A stretch of DNA of 26,847 nt from Actinomycetota bacterium (GCA_030017355.1 JASEIR010000006.1:4275-31121), one strand, 5' to 3'. Positions 1 to 7,562 are shown, numbered from the stretch's first letter. Translations and numbers: made by a program. Notes: a model not told the origin generated them from the sequence alone.

Positions 1-706
1 CTGTGCTTCTTAAGCCATATTCACGTTCGAAATATTGATAAGCATTATGAAAGACAATAAACTTCTTTTTCTTTACCCCAGCAAGCTCACTTGCAATGTC
101 CTTGTGAAGAGTCTCAAGCCTTTTAATATATCGGCGTGTGTTTTCCTTATAAACTTTTGCATTACCAGGATCAGCTTTTGCTAGCGCATTGCAAATCGTC
201 TCTACCTGCTTAATTGCATTTCTAGGAGATAACCAGATATGTGGGTCACCGCTTTTATATCCATTCTTTTTACTGCCCACATCCGCCAATTCCTCTTGCT
301 CAATAATTTTAACAGACTTACTTGTATCAACGATGATAAGGCTTGGCTTTGCAGCTGCCTCTATAATGTCGTTTAGAAACGTTTCAAGACCAACTCCATT
401 GGTGATCAGTACGTCAGCTTGTGCGATCTTTTTAACATCGCTTGGTTTTGCCTGATACGTATGGATGCTTGTCCCTATCGGTACGAGGTTTTTAACTTGA
501 GCGGCATCTCCTGCAATATTTAAAGTAAAAGAGTATAGTGGAGCAAAAGTGGTCACAACCTGCAGTTTTTTATTCTGCTCTTTGCTCAACCCCGTTTCTT
601 TTCTTGACAAGTTGGGCGATGACTGGCTACATCCAGCAAGAGCTATTATTGCTAAGAGAAATAGTGCCATGCCAATCATCAAGCGAGAGCTAAAAGGATT
701 TTTCAT
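1..706 (-). CDS. znuA: Zinc/manganese ABC transporter substrate-binding lipoprotein (ZnuA/TroA family), C-terminus cut off by window edge
   Basis: The first 235 codons are present; the frame runs open off position 1. This is the extracytoplasmic solute-binding lipoprotein of a high-affinity Zn(II) or Mn(II) ABC importer. It starts MKNPFSSRL, has a hydrophobic signal segment and a lipobox LAGC with Cys26 as lipidation site. The family's three metal-ligand histidines are visible: His82 (in SIHTYQ), His156 (in GDPHIWLSP) and His220 (in VFHNAYQYF). The 64-residue spacing of the last two is the same as in E. coli ZnuA as I recall it. There is no His-rich loop before GDPH, so zinc versus manganese is not decided. 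The start at 706 is supported by AGGGGAGG six bases upstream. Two tiny open frames directly precede it, the second overlapping this start by ATGA. The permease and ATPase genes would lie outside the window. Confidence 0.9.
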   Translation of the reverse strand, partial: MKNPFSSRLMIGMALFLLAIIALAGCSQSSPNLSRKETGLSKEQNKKLQVVTTFAPLYSFTLNIAGDAAQVKNLVPIGTSIHTYQAKPSDVKKIAQADVLITNGVGLETFLNDIIEAAAKPSLIIVDTSKSVKIIEQEELADVGSKKNGYKSGDPHIWLSPRNAIKQVETICNALAKADPGNAKVYKENTRRYIKRLETLHKDIASELAGVKKKKFIVFHNAYQYFEREYGLRST

Positions 707-780
707 TGATGACCTCCCCTTTTATCAGGGCCATCAAGGTTGCAAGCGGATTCACGATCCTGCTTTTGCGGCGCGCTCAT
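703..780 (-). CDS. Possible 25-residue leader/coupling ORF ending on the znuA start
   Basis: An ATG at 780 follows the TGA of the 29-residue ORF with no gap. The frame reads MSAPQKQDRESACNLDG and so on for 25 codons, and its TGA overlaps the znuA ATG as ATGA. The polar peptide matches no family I know. The arrangement would couple translation of znuA to upstream translation. It could equally be non-coding spacer, because no separate Shine-Dalgarno (SD) sequence is seen and the frame is short. Confidence 0.25.
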   Translation of the reverse strand: MSAPQKQDRESACNLDGPDKRGGHQ

Positions 781-870
781 TCAGGTTGAGACCCCCATCT
801 TAGGCAGCAACCATTTATAGAGTATAATATACGCTATGATAATTACTATTATGAACAATATATCTGACAT
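781..870 (-). CDS. 29-residue single-span membrane microprotein upstream of znuA
   Basis: ATG at 870 has an SD-like GAGAGGAG four bases upstream. The peptide starts MSDILFIIVIII and continues AYIILYKWLLPKMGVST: a short acidic N-terminus, one hydrophobic helix of about 17 residues and a basic C-terminal end. It lies between ychF (ends 954) and znuA (starts 706) on the same strand. Its function is unknown. Tiny one-span proteins often accompany membrane transporters, so a role beside the metal transporter is a guess. The SD and the clean hydrophobic segment are the only evidence for coding. Confidence 0.45.
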   Translation of the reverse strand: MSDILFIIVIIIAYIILYKWLLPKMGVST

Positions 871-953
871 GCTTCTCCTCTCCGAATGGCCATCTTGCTT
901 TAAGCAATTAAAAATTAAAAAGTAAAAATGTAAAATAGTAAAATGTAAAATCT

Positions 954-2003
954 CTAAACATTAAACCTGAAATTAATAATATCGCCATCTTTTACTACGT
1001 ATTGTTTTCCCTCAAGCCGAACCTTTCCGGCCTCTTTGGCCTTTGAAAGGCTATTATAGTTAACAAAATCTTCATAGGAAACCACCTCAGCTCGTATAAA
1101 TCCTCGCTCGATATCTGAATGAACCTTTCCGCCTGCCTGCGGTGCAAGCGCCCCTTTCTTAATTGACCAGGCTCTTACCTCATCCTCGCCAACAGTTAAG
1201 AACGATATTAAGTTAGATAGTTCATATGCTGCTCGAATAAACCTATCCCTTGCAGATTCGCCAATTCCTAGCTCGAAAAGAAACTCCCTTTGCTCATCTT
1301 CACTCATTTCAGAGAGTTCCATTTCAATGGCACCGCAGAAGTCTATAACAGGAGTTTGCTGTTTTTTAGCAAAATCCTTTAGCGGCGCTAAATCAGCGCT
1401 TCTTATCTCCCCTGTATTTGCAAGAATAAGAAGCGGTTTTAAGCTTAACAGTTGAAAGCCGCTTAGCAACTTAAGTTCAGCCTCGTTAAAATCGAGCAGC
1501 CGCAATGGTTTTTCCTTATCAAGTGAGTCTTTACATCTCTTTACAAGGTCGTGCTCGATTCCCCTTTTGCCCTCTTTTTCAAGGCGCTCTAACTTCTTCT
1601 CAAGCATAATCAAATCTATGACCATAAGCTCAGACTCGACAGCTCGAAAGTCTCTCAATGGATCAACTGTTTCTTCCAGTAAGAAACTCTCATCCATAAA
1701 GGCACGAACAACCACTGCCAGGGTATCAACTCCCTTAATCATATCGATATTCTTGGTTCCACCAAGTGAGCCCTTAGTTTCATCGCTAGGTCCAGGCACA
1801 TCTACAAATGATATTTCAGCATAAACCATCTTTCTTGGGTTAAAAATGCTGGCTAGGTAGTCGACACGTTTGTCGGGAACTTTTATAACTGCAAGATTTG
1901 CTTTTTGGGCTCCAAATGTACCCGTTTGAGCTGACGAGCCTGTTAAAGCATTAAAAACAGTGGTCTTTCCTGATTTTGCAAGGCCAACAATACCGACTTT
2001 CAT
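954..2003 (-). CDS. ychF: Redox-/ribosome-associated ATPase YchF (OLA1 family)
   Basis: 349 residues from the ATG at 2003. That start has GGGGGA four bases upstream; an in-frame ATG at 2015 would add MGDF but has no SD. Domain order: P-loop GLAKSGKT (7-14), G3 motif DVPG (68-71), a coiled-coil insertion rich in Lys/Glu (about 133-180), an altered G4 motif NTGE (196-199), and a C-terminal TGS domain (about 267-349) with the conserved GEDEVRAWSIKKG stretch. The NxxE in place of NKxD is the family hallmark that shifts preference from GTP to ATP. YchF binds ribosomes and has been tied to stress and redox responses. Divergent from htpX. A loose TTGTGA/TATATT pair lies upstream. Confidence 0.95.
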   Translation of the reverse strand: MKVGIVGLAKSGKTTVFNALTGSSAQTGTFGAQKANLAVIKVPDKRVDYLASIFNPRKMVYAEISFVDVPGPSDETKGSLGGTKNIDMIKGVDTLAVVVRAFMDESFLLEETVDPLRDFRAVESELMVIDLIMLEKKLERLEKEGKRGIEHDLVKRCKDSLDKEKPLRLLDFNEAELKLLSGFQLLSLKPLLILANTGEIRSADLAPLKDFAKKQQTPVIDFCGAIEMELSEMSEDEQREFLFELGIGESARDRFIRAAYELSNLISFLTVGEDEVRAWSIKKGALAPQAGGKVHSDIERGFIRAEVVSYEDFVNYNSLSKAKEAGKVRLEGKQYVVKDGDIINFRFNV

Positions 2004-2089
2004 AAAATCCCCCATAAATATGTGGCTTTATAAATATATAAATATATCATAAGGTGTCACAAAGTTCATATCGATATGGCCGGGCAGCA

Positions 2090-2119
2090 TTGAAATTTAC
2101 GCTTCAACGGATATACAAT
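2090..2119 (+). promoter_or_regulatory. Putative sigma-70 promoter of htpX
   Basis: TTGAAA (2090-2095), an 18-base spacer and TACAAT (2114-2119) precede the htpX ribosome-binding site by 14 bases. The boxes are close to consensus. Not confirmed by any transcript evidence. Confidence 0.4.
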
Positions 2120-2147
2120 TTAACTAGTTAGAGAAGGAGGTAGTGAG

Positions 2148-2981
2148 ATGAACAATATGAGAACCTGGCTTCTGATGGGAGCCCTAACAGTTCTCTTGGT
2201 TATTATGGGAAAGCTCTTCTTCGGCAACACCGGAATGATGTTTATGCTCATCTTCTCAATGATTATGAACTTTTCCGGCTATTGGTGGAGCGATAAAATT
2301 GCTATCCGGATGACAGGGTCAAGACCCATCAGCGAGCAGGAAGCCCCTGGTTTGTACTCAATTGTAAGGAATCTCTCAGCTCGTGCTGGGCTGCCGATGC
2401 CCCGCGTATATATTTCACCATCACCTCAGCCAAATGCTTTTGCTACCGGAAGAAATCCCGAGAACGCCGTTGTCGCAGTTACTGAGGGCCTCATGAGATT
2501 GCTGTCGCAAGATGAAATCGAGGGTGTTCTGGCGCACGAGATAGCGCACATAAAAAATAGGGATATCTTAGTTGGCTCAGTTGCAGCAATGATAGCTGGT
2601 GCAATTAGCGCAATTGCCAACATTGCTCAGTGGGGCTTAATATTTGGCAGAAGTGACGACGATGATAACCCGCTTGGTATCGTTGGTACCTTACTTGCAA
2701 TAATTGTAATGCCGTTAGCAGCTATGTTGGTGCAGATGGCAATATCTAGGTCAAGGGAATATGGAGCTGATGCAGATGGCGCAAAAATTGCAGGTCGCCC
2801 CGACGGTTTAATAAATGCTCTTTTGAAGCTTGAACGCGGCGCGCAAGCAATCCCGATGGATGTCAATCCAGCAGCTGCCCACATGTTTATTGTAAACCCA
2901 CTCTCAGGACAGACGCTGGCTTCGCTATTTAGCACGCATCCGCCTATTGCTGATAGAGTAGCAAGGCTTCGCAATATGTAG
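2148..2981 (+). CDS. htpX: M48-family membrane zinc metalloprotease HtpX
   Basis: 277 residues, the usual length for bacterial HtpX. It degrades damaged membrane proteins as part of envelope quality control, with the active site facing the cytoplasm. Visible features: two N-terminal hydrophobic spans (about 7-25 and 29-44), the zinc motif HEIAH with His130, Glu131 and His134, two further hydrophobic stretches (about 142-162 and 180-199), and the third zinc ligand Glu204 in SREYGADA. The C-terminal FSTHPPIADRVARL is also typical. The start is fixed by AAGGAGG seven bases upstream. It stands alone between its own promoter and a strong terminator at 3003-3040. A role together with the heat-shock genes at the other end of the window is an inference from function only. 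Confidence 0.96.
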   Translation: MNNMRTWLLMGALTVLLVIMGKLFFGNTGMMFMLIFSMIMNFSGYWWSDKIAIRMTGSRPISEQEAPGLYSIVRNLSARAGLPMPRVYISPSPQPNAFATGRNPENAVVAVTEGLMRLLSQDEIEGVLAHEIAHIKNRDILVGSVAAMIAGAISAIANIAQWGLIFGRSDDDDNPLGIVGTLLAIIVMPLAAMLVQMAISRSREYGADADGAKIAGRPDGLINALLKLERGAQAIPMDVNPAAAHMFIVNPLSGQTLASLFSTHPPIADRVARLRNM

Positions 2982-3002
2982 CCAATATCGCAAGGGTGTA
3001 GA

Positions 3003-3040
3003 AAGGCTTGCAGCCAAGGAGCTGCAAGCCTTGATTTTTT
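3003..3040 (+). terminator. Rho-independent terminator after htpX
   Basis: Perfect 12-bp stem AAGGCTTGCAGC / GCTGCAAGCCTT with a six-base loop, followed by GA and six T. Confidence 0.93.
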
Positions 3041-3070
3041 CAAATGCATGCAAAAAAATCTGATAATTGG

Positions 3071-3100
3071 TTGACATACTAAGCGCACTTGCGCTATCAT
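3071..3100 (+). promoter_or_regulatory. Promoter of the fur-feo unit
   Basis: TTGACA (3071-3076), an 18-base spacer and TATCAT (3095-3100). The last base of the -10 box is the first base of the palindrome assigned below as a Fur operator. Confidence 0.6.
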
Positions 3101-3116
3101 TGAGATAGATTCTCAA
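3100..3116 (+). promoter_or_regulatory. Candidate Fur operator in front of fur
   Basis: TTGAGA-TAGAT-TCTCAA is an inverted repeat with 6-bp arms directly after the -10 box of fur. It resembles the 7-1-7 Fur/PerR box layout (TGAGAAT-N-ATTCTCA) with two mismatches near the centre. The half TGAGATAGA recurs before feoA. Autoregulation by Fur is inferred from this position. Confidence 0.6.
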
Positions 3117-3128
3117 CGGAGTTAGGTT

Positions 3129-3557
3129 ATGAGATCTGAAACAGTGCAGTTTAAAAATTTTGTAGAGTCAAAAGGGCTGCTCTTTACACCAGAGAGGCAA
3201 TGCATAGCTGAAGAGGTATTTTCAAACCATGACCACCTTGATGCGGAAGAGCTTTTAAAGGCTCTTAAAGCAAAAGGAAGCAAAGCCTCTAGGGCAACGG
3301 TGTACCGTACGCTAGAATTGCTGGTTGAGAGCAAGCTAGTTGGTAAAATAGATCTTGGGGATGGGCGAGCAACTTACGAGCATACGGCCGGACATGCACA
3401 TCACGACCATCTTATTTGCGTGAAATGCGGGAATGTGCAGGAGTTTGAAGAGCCAATGATTGAGCAGCTTCAGGAATGGGCTTGCGAAAAGGCAAAGTTT
3501 AAAGCAACCGGCCATAGCTTAAATATTTATGGTTATTGCGAAGCTTGCTCCTCATAG
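3129..3557 (+). CDS. fur: Fur-family metal-responsive transcriptional regulator
   Basis: 142 residues. The N-terminal winged helix (about 5-80) holds the recognition segment SRATVYRTLELL. The C-terminal dimerisation domain carries the metal-site stretch HAHHDHLICVKCG. Two CxxC pairs (Cys97/Cys100 and Cys137/Cys140) form the usual structural zinc site. Fur proteins repress iron-uptake genes when Fe(II) is bound. Position directly upstream of feoAB favours Fur over Zur or PerR, which cannot be separated by motif alone. The start has CGGAG seven bases upstream. A promoter and a 17-bp palindrome lie just before it, suggesting autoregulation. Confidence 0.9.
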   Translation: MRSETVQFKNFVESKGLLFTPERQCIAEEVFSNHDHLDAEELLKALKAKGSKASRATVYRTLELLVESKLVGKIDLGDGRATYEHTAGHAHHDHLICVKCGNVQEFEEPMIEQLQEWACEKAKFKATGHSLNIYGYCEACSS

Positions 3558-3592
3558 TCCTCATAAAAGGGCAAAAAATTTTTAGTTATAGA

Positions 3593-3613
3593 TGAGATAG
3601 AGTCGCAATCTCA
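3593..3613 (+). promoter_or_regulatory. Candidate Fur operator overlapping the feoA leader
   Basis: TGAGAT-N9-ATCTCA is a 21-bp inverted repeat that begins with the same nine bases (TGAGATAGA) as the palindrome before fur and runs into the feoA SD (AAGGAGG). Repression here would block feoA transcription and possibly ribosome access. Spacing between arms differs from the first site, so the binding unit is uncertain. Confidence 0.5.
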
Positions 3614-3624
3614 AGGAGGCAGAT

Positions 3625-3855
3625 ATGTGTCTGGACCAAGTTAAGGCTGGCGAAGAAGTTGTTATAAAGAAAATCCCCGATAGTATGGCCAAAACGCAGT
3701 TCATTCGGTTTGGCATTGGAGAGGGCAGCACTGTTATCTGCCATAGCAAAATCCCGTTTGGGCCGGTGGTTCTAAGGAAGAACCACCAAGAAATTGCAAT
3801 TGGCCGAGAGCTGGCCAGGAAAATTGTGGTTGAAAGGAAAAGTAATGGCAAGTAA
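3625..3855 (+). CDS. feoA: Ferrous iron transport protein A (FeoA)
   Basis: 76 residues, typical for FeoA, a small cytoplasmic SH3-like protein that assists FeoB. Visible: the turn KIPDSMAKTQFIRFGIGEGS and the C-terminal AIGRELARKIVVE pattern of FeoA beta-strands. AAGGAGG lies five bases before the ATG. The end overlaps the start of feoB by 11 bases, indicating translational coupling. The leader holds a palindrome shared with fur. Confidence 0.93.
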   Translation: MCLDQVKAGEEVVIKKIPDSMAKTQFIRFGIGEGSTVICHSKIPFGPVVLRKNHQEIAIGRELARKIVVERKSNGK

Positions 3856-5731
3856 CGGTACTACGATTAAAACAACACATGGAGGTCATTGTCATAGCGG
3901 AACGCTTGCGCTTGATCTACCTAAAGATTGCGAAAAGATTGTCCTTGTTGGAAATCCCAACGTTGGGAAATCAGTATTTTTTAACTATTTCTCAGGTCTC
4001 TATGTTGATGTATCAAATTATCCTGGCACAACAATTGAGATATCACAAGCCAGATATGGTGATAATGCCATAATTGACACTCCTGGTATTTATGGAGTGT
4101 CCTCTTTTAATGATGAGGAGAAAGTTGCTCGCGATATAATATTGAGCGCAGATAAGGTGGTTAACGTGGTTGATGCCGTACACCTTGAGCGAGATCTGTT
4201 TTTAACACTTCAACTCATTGATATGGGTCTTCCTCTTGTAGTTGCCCTTAATTTCATGGACGAGGCAGAAGAGCAAAGGTTGAAAATCGATGTGGACCTC
4301 TTATCTGATCTCCTTGGTGTGCCGGTTGTCCCCACAATAGCTGTTAAAAAAGCAGGGCTTGCCGAGGTTGAAAAAGCTTTGTCTGAGGCTAGAGAAGGGC
4401 GCCAGGACCCATTTTTACATAAAAAGCTTCATGAAATGCTATCCCGCGTTGGCAGCCAGCCAGAAGCGCTTATGGTTCTTGAAGGCGATCCATATGTTGC
4501 TGCAAGGCACGGGGTATCGCCAGGCTTAGACCGTGAGGAGATCTACGTAAGAAGGCGCGAGCGCGTGAACGATATAGTTAGCCATGTTGTTATACAAGAG
4601 GTAACTGTATCCGATACCATTCGCCAAAAACTAGGAAAGCTTGTACTAAGTCCAGTAGCAGGCCTTCCCATATTAGCGCTAATACTTTATGGGCTTTACG
4701 AATTTGTTGGTGTATTTGTGGCGCAAATTGTTGTTGGAATTACCGAAAAAACAATTATGCAGGGACATTGGGAGCCTTTTATTAGAAGTGTTATCGAACC
4801 AATTGTAAGTCAAAAAACTTCAATTGGGACAATACTAATTGGCGAATTTGGCATTCTAACCATGACAGTGACCTATCTTCTAGGCTTGCTTTTGCCTCTT
4901 GTTCTAGCCTTTTATCTTGCTCTTGCTGTAATGGAGGATTCTGGCTATTTACCCAGGCTTGCAACACTGGTAGACCGCATGCTAAGCTCCATTGGGTTAA
5001 ATGGTAGAGCCGTCGTACCTCTTATACTTGGATTTGGCTGCGTTACTATGGCAACTATTACAACTAGGCTACTTGGGACTGAGCGCGAGAAAACCATAGC
5101 AACCGCAATACTGCAGTGGGCCATTCCCTGTTCTGCACAGCTTGCCGTAATTACTGTCTTGCTTGCTGCAATTGGGGGCCCTTATATCCTGCTTTACGCT
5201 GGTTTCATCTTTTTAGTTCTGGTGGCTGTGGGCACTATACTTTCAAAGTCCCTACCTGGCGAGTCTTCGCCGCTTTTAATTGATCTTCCGCCATTGAGAT
5301 TGCCAAGGCTGGGGAATGTTATAAGAAAAGCCTTCACGCGTGCATATGGCTTTATGAAAGAAGCAACCCCTTGGTTTTTTGTAGGGGCACTTGTTGTCTC
5401 AGTGATGCAGGTTACAGGAATGCTTAATGCCTGGGCAAATCTCTGGGCGCCAGTTACAACAGGTTGGCTTAAGCTGCCCAAAGAAGCTGCTACAGCCTTT
5501 GTCATGGGTCTTGTTAGGAGAGACTTTGGCGCAGCTGGCCTATATGCTATGCACTTGACTGCAGCCCAGACCGTAGTAGCTCTGGTTACAATAACGCTTT
5601 TTGTGCCATGCATAGCATCACTCATGATACTATTCAAAGAGCGCGGTTTAAAGCAGGCCATCCCAATATGGCTTGGTAGCTGGGTTCTTGCTTTTGGTTT
5701 GGGGGGTATTTTAGCCCAGATTTTAATTTAG
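3845..5731 (+). CDS. feoB: Ferrous iron permease FeoB, GTPase-coupled
   Basis: 628 residues from the ATG at 3845, chosen because GAAAGGAAAA precedes it; a longer frame beginning inside feoA lacks support. FeoB imports Fe(II) across the inner membrane. Order: a short His/Cys tail HGGHCH (12-17), a G domain with GNPNVGKS (36-43), DTPG (78-81) and NFMD (136-139), a helical GDI-like spacer (about 150-245), then the membrane core with two Gate-type regions, including PLILGFGCVTMATITTR and the later FVMGLVRRDFGAAGLYAM. Length is at the lower end for the family and the C-terminal Cys-rich tail of some FeoBs is absent; a separate Cys-rich ORF follows instead. The N-terminal HGGHCH tail may handle metal; this is inference. 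Confidence 0.95.
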   Translation: MASNGTTIKTTHGGHCHSGTLALDLPKDCEKIVLVGNPNVGKSVFFNYFSGLYVDVSNYPGTTIEISQARYGDNAIIDTPGIYGVSSFNDEEKVARDIILSADKVVNVVDAVHLERDLFLTLQLIDMGLPLVVALNFMDEAEEQRLKIDVDLLSDLLGVPVVPTIAVKKAGLAEVEKALSEAREGRQDPFLHKKLHEMLSRVGSQPEALMVLEGDPYVAARHGVSPGLDREEIYVRRRERVNDIVSHVVIQEVTVSDTIRQKLGKLVLSPVAGLPILALILYGLYEFVGVFVAQIVVGITEKTIMQGHWEPFIRSVIEPIVSQKTSIGTILIGEFGILTMTVTYLLGLLLPLVLAFYLALAVMEDSGYLPRLATLVDRMLSSIGLNGRAVVPLILGFGCVTMATITTRLLGTEREKTIATAILQWAIPCSAQLAVITVLLAAIGGPYILLYAGFIFLVLVAVGTILSKSLPGESSPLLIDLPPLRLPRLGNVIRKAFTRAYGFMKEATPWFFVGALVVSVMQVTGMLNAWANLWAPVTTGWLKLPKEAATAFVMGLVRRDFGAAGLYAMHLTAAQTVVALVTITLFVPCIASLMILFKERGLKQAIPIWLGSWVLAFGLGGILAQILI

Positions 5732-5742
5732 GGAGTGCTGGT

Positions 5743-5907
5743 ATGAAATGCGAGTTGCCCGAGCCAGAATTAAAAATTTGTAAAACCTGCGGGTTTAAAA
5801 CCAATAATATGCTTATCATGGTTTGCCCTCGCTGTACGGCAACTCTGCCTGGACCTGCGTCATGCAGCGGTGACTGTAGCAAATGCCATTTAGGGGTTGG
5901 AAAGTAG
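5743..5907 (+). CDS. 54-residue cysteine-rich protein downstream of feoB
   Basis: ATG at 5743 lies 11 bases after the feoB stop, with GGGAG seven bases upstream. The peptide has eight cysteines: two CxxC pairs (Cys13/16 and Cys28/31) that suggest a small zinc ribbon, plus Cys3, and a C-terminal CSGDCSKCHLG cluster (Cys41/45/48). That last cluster resembles the Cys-rich tails fused to some FeoB proteins and the small FeoB-associated Cys-rich proteins. It has no transmembrane span, unlike many of the latter. A role in FeoB function or Fe/Zn sensing is inferred from linkage and composition. It is the last gene of the fur-feoAB run. Confidence 0.7.
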   Translation: MKCELPEPELKICKTCGFKTNNMLIMVCPRCTATLPGPASCSGDCSKCHLGVGK

Positions 5908-5960
5908 ATATGTGTATGATTGCAGGGTTTAGGGAAGGGTACCACTACCTACAACAAAAG

Positions 5961-5992
5961 TCAGAAGCGGTCAATTTAATAACCGCTTCTGA
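5961..5992 (-). terminator. Hairpin between convergent feo unit and minus-strand pair
   Basis: TCAGAAGCGGT / ACCGCTTCTGA form an 11-bp perfect stem around a 10-base loop. On the minus strand it is followed by CTTTTGTTG, a weak T tract, so it probably ends the 6062-7284 unit; it may also stop feo transcription from the other side. Confidence 0.55.
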
Positions 5993-6061
5993 TAACAGAT
6001 CGATGGTCATATATGCTAGTTGAGAGATTTATTACACCAAATCACCATGTTCAAGCCTCGG

Positions 6062-6679
6062 CTATCTGTTATTTTTGGCTACAAGGCTCACTAGATCCTG
6101 TAACCTAAATTCTCTTTTTCCCTCCGGTAGACGTTCGTCTCTGATACCTTTATCGTTTTTAATGGAAAATTTACCGTGCATACCGGCAAGAGCGGTATAG
6201 ATATTTCCTTCACTGGGCATATAAAGCCCGTTCCTTGTGAGGAATAGCAGCACTTTTTCACCATTGTCATATTTTGGTTCAGCCTCAGCAATAACCGTTT
6301 TTTCGCCAATAGTCCCGCCCAACGTACGCACCTGAAGTTCTGAACCAGGGGTAACGAATTTGCCCTTTAGGACTTTTTCAACCGAGACTACTACATCACG
6401 GCCAATGATAGATTCTCTGGCCCTTGTGTCATTTATTTCTTTAGCGTTGGAGATACTTTTTACTGTTCCAATGACCACAACTTCTGATGCCTTTGCTAAC
6501 CAATCATTTGAAAGAACATCGCTTGAGAATGAAGCGGAGATTTGCATTATGGTCTCATTACGTGGACTAGTCTTCCCACCTTGTCCCGGAATGTTCTTGT
6601 TTACAACCAAAATAAGCAAAATAGCTACTGCAACGAACCCTAGCACTGCAGAGCCATAAATAAGTTTTCTCTTTCTCAT
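6062..6679 (-). CDS. Membrane-anchored protein of unknown function beside a matrixin-like protease
   Basis: 205 residues from the ATG at 6679; an ATG at 6688 would add three residues but abuts the AAAAGGG ribosome site, which fits the inner start better (nine-base spacing). A basic N-terminus and one hydrophobic helix (about 8-27) anchor an extracytoplasmic domain. The domain has the pattern ASEVVVIGTVKSI, then DVVVSVEKVLKGK, ELQVRTLGGTIGE and NGEKVLLFLTRNGLYM, alternating strands that suggest a small beta-barrel. I do not recognise a named family. It begins 26 bases after the last codon of the interrupted matrixin gene on the same strand, so the two were probably co-transcribed and may act together at the cell surface. 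No catalytic motif is visible. Confidence 0.75.
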   Translation of the reverse strand: MRKRKLIYGSAVLGFVAVAILLILVVNKNIPGQGGKTSPRNETIMQISASFSSDVLSNDWLAKASEVVVIGTVKSISNAKEINDTRARESIIGRDVVVSVEKVLKGKFVTPGSELQVRTLGGTIGEKTVIAEAEPKYDNGEKVLLFLTRNGLYMPSEGNIYTALAGMHGKFSIKNDKGIRDERLPEGKREFRLQDLVSLVAKNNR

Positions 6680-6705
6680 TATAATCATCCCTTTTACTAT
6701 TAGTA

Positions 6706-7284
6706 TTATTGGCTCCCATAAATTGCTTTTATGCCGTTGACATCATCAAGTAGCAGTGTTCGCTTTTTTGTTTCTGCGAAATATATCCAGGCATACATTG
6801 TTGCTTCAGTATCTGATACATGCTCTAAAGCTAGCCAGTGGCCAAACTCGTGAGTAGCGCAGTTCTGTACATCATAAGCGCCAGCACCCCCAGAAGTAGA
6901 CCATGGATAAGATTTGTTAAAACGAGTGTAACATGAGACGATTACATTGTTTGAGTTTTAAGATCTGACAGTCATCGCAATGTAACCATCTTGGCCCCAA
7001 GGGTAATATCTCACCGTGTACCCAAGTGCTCCACCCAGGGCTTCGTCGCGAATAAACCTAAATCTTGATCCGGCGTTATTCCACGTTGTGGCTGCCGAGA
7101 TAATTGGTGTTTGCCAGGATGTCGGGACAGGGGCGTAATCATCAAATGCCCAGTATGTAGAGGTTCCGGGCCAATGTAAACCTTGGTAATTGTAAGCATT
7201 TGCTAACGGTGCAGAAATTACTCCCAACAGAAAGGTAAGTAATAAAATAAAGCATATGATCTTAACCCTCGGCTTATATTTCAT
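6706..7284 (-). pseudogene. Matrixin-like zinc metalloprotease interrupted by one in-frame TAA
   Basis: The frame runs 108 codons from the ATG at 7284 (GGAGG four bases upstream), meets TAA at 6958-6960, then continues open in the same frame for 83 more codons to TAA at 6706-6708. The first part has a signal peptide ending near ANA and a typical matrixin N-terminal region (WPGTSTYWAFDDY, WNNAG). The second part carries the catalytic zinc site HEFGHWLALEH (His145, Glu146, His149, His155 in read-through numbering) and a Met-turn-like ATMYAWI. The Gly normally at position 8 of the zinc motif is Ala. Without read-through the product has no active site. No start codon with an SD lies after the stop, so a separate second protein is unlikely. 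A recent nonsense mutation, a sequencing error or read-through are the alternatives; the absence of other lesions argues that any inactivation is recent. Confidence 0.8.
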
Positions 7285-7348
7285 ATTTCCTCCAAATTAA
7301 TAGAAACCAAACATGCCGCTTCTTATGTACTTAAGATTATCACTAGCC

Positions 7349-7362
7349 CTCAACTTAACCAC
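7349..7362. repeat. 14-bp direct repeat, copy 1
   Basis: CTCAACTTAACCAC, identical to 7563-7576. On the minus strand it ends in TTGAG, which could serve as part of a -35 box (TTGAGG, 18 bases, TACATA) for the matrixin gene. It also pairs with GGGTTAAG just to its right. Confidence 0.6.
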
Positions 7363-7473
7363 ACTCTCTCCCTGGGTTAAGCTACAGTAAGCAAGCTACC
7401 TTTAGGTTAATTTTTCTAGATTCTCCTTTATTCACTCGGTTTTCTTTTAGGTTATTTTGTGCTAAATTATTCT

Positions 7474-7525
7474 AGCCACCTGCTGGTTCGCACCTGAGTT
7501 ATAAACTCAGCTCCAGTTGGTGGCT
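7474..7525. repeat. Nested hairpin of unknown role
   Basis: Three stacked stems: AGCCACC/GGTGGCT, CTGG/CCAG and CTGAGTT/AACTCAG closing on a three-base loop, with small internal loops. It lies between the two copies of the 14-bp repeat. The shape is RNA-like but fits no riboswitch that I can name; it has no good T tract on either strand. Confidence 0.5.
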
Positions 7526-7562
7526 CTTATTTTGTAAGACCATGTTTGAGCAGCTACCATCT

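Noticed and set aside
2627..3100. 157-codon minus-strand frame opposite htpX
   Set aside because: Runs antisense through conserved htpX and the terminator, with no family resemblance.
5634..5945. 103-codon minus-strand frame across the feoB end
   Set aside because: Shadow of feoB and the Cys-rich gene, both with SD sequences and family-like sequence.
7470..7530. tRNA or riboswitch in the nested hairpin
   Set aside because: GGTTCG recalls a T-loop, but there is no cloverleaf or acceptor stem, and no riboswitch core that I know fits.
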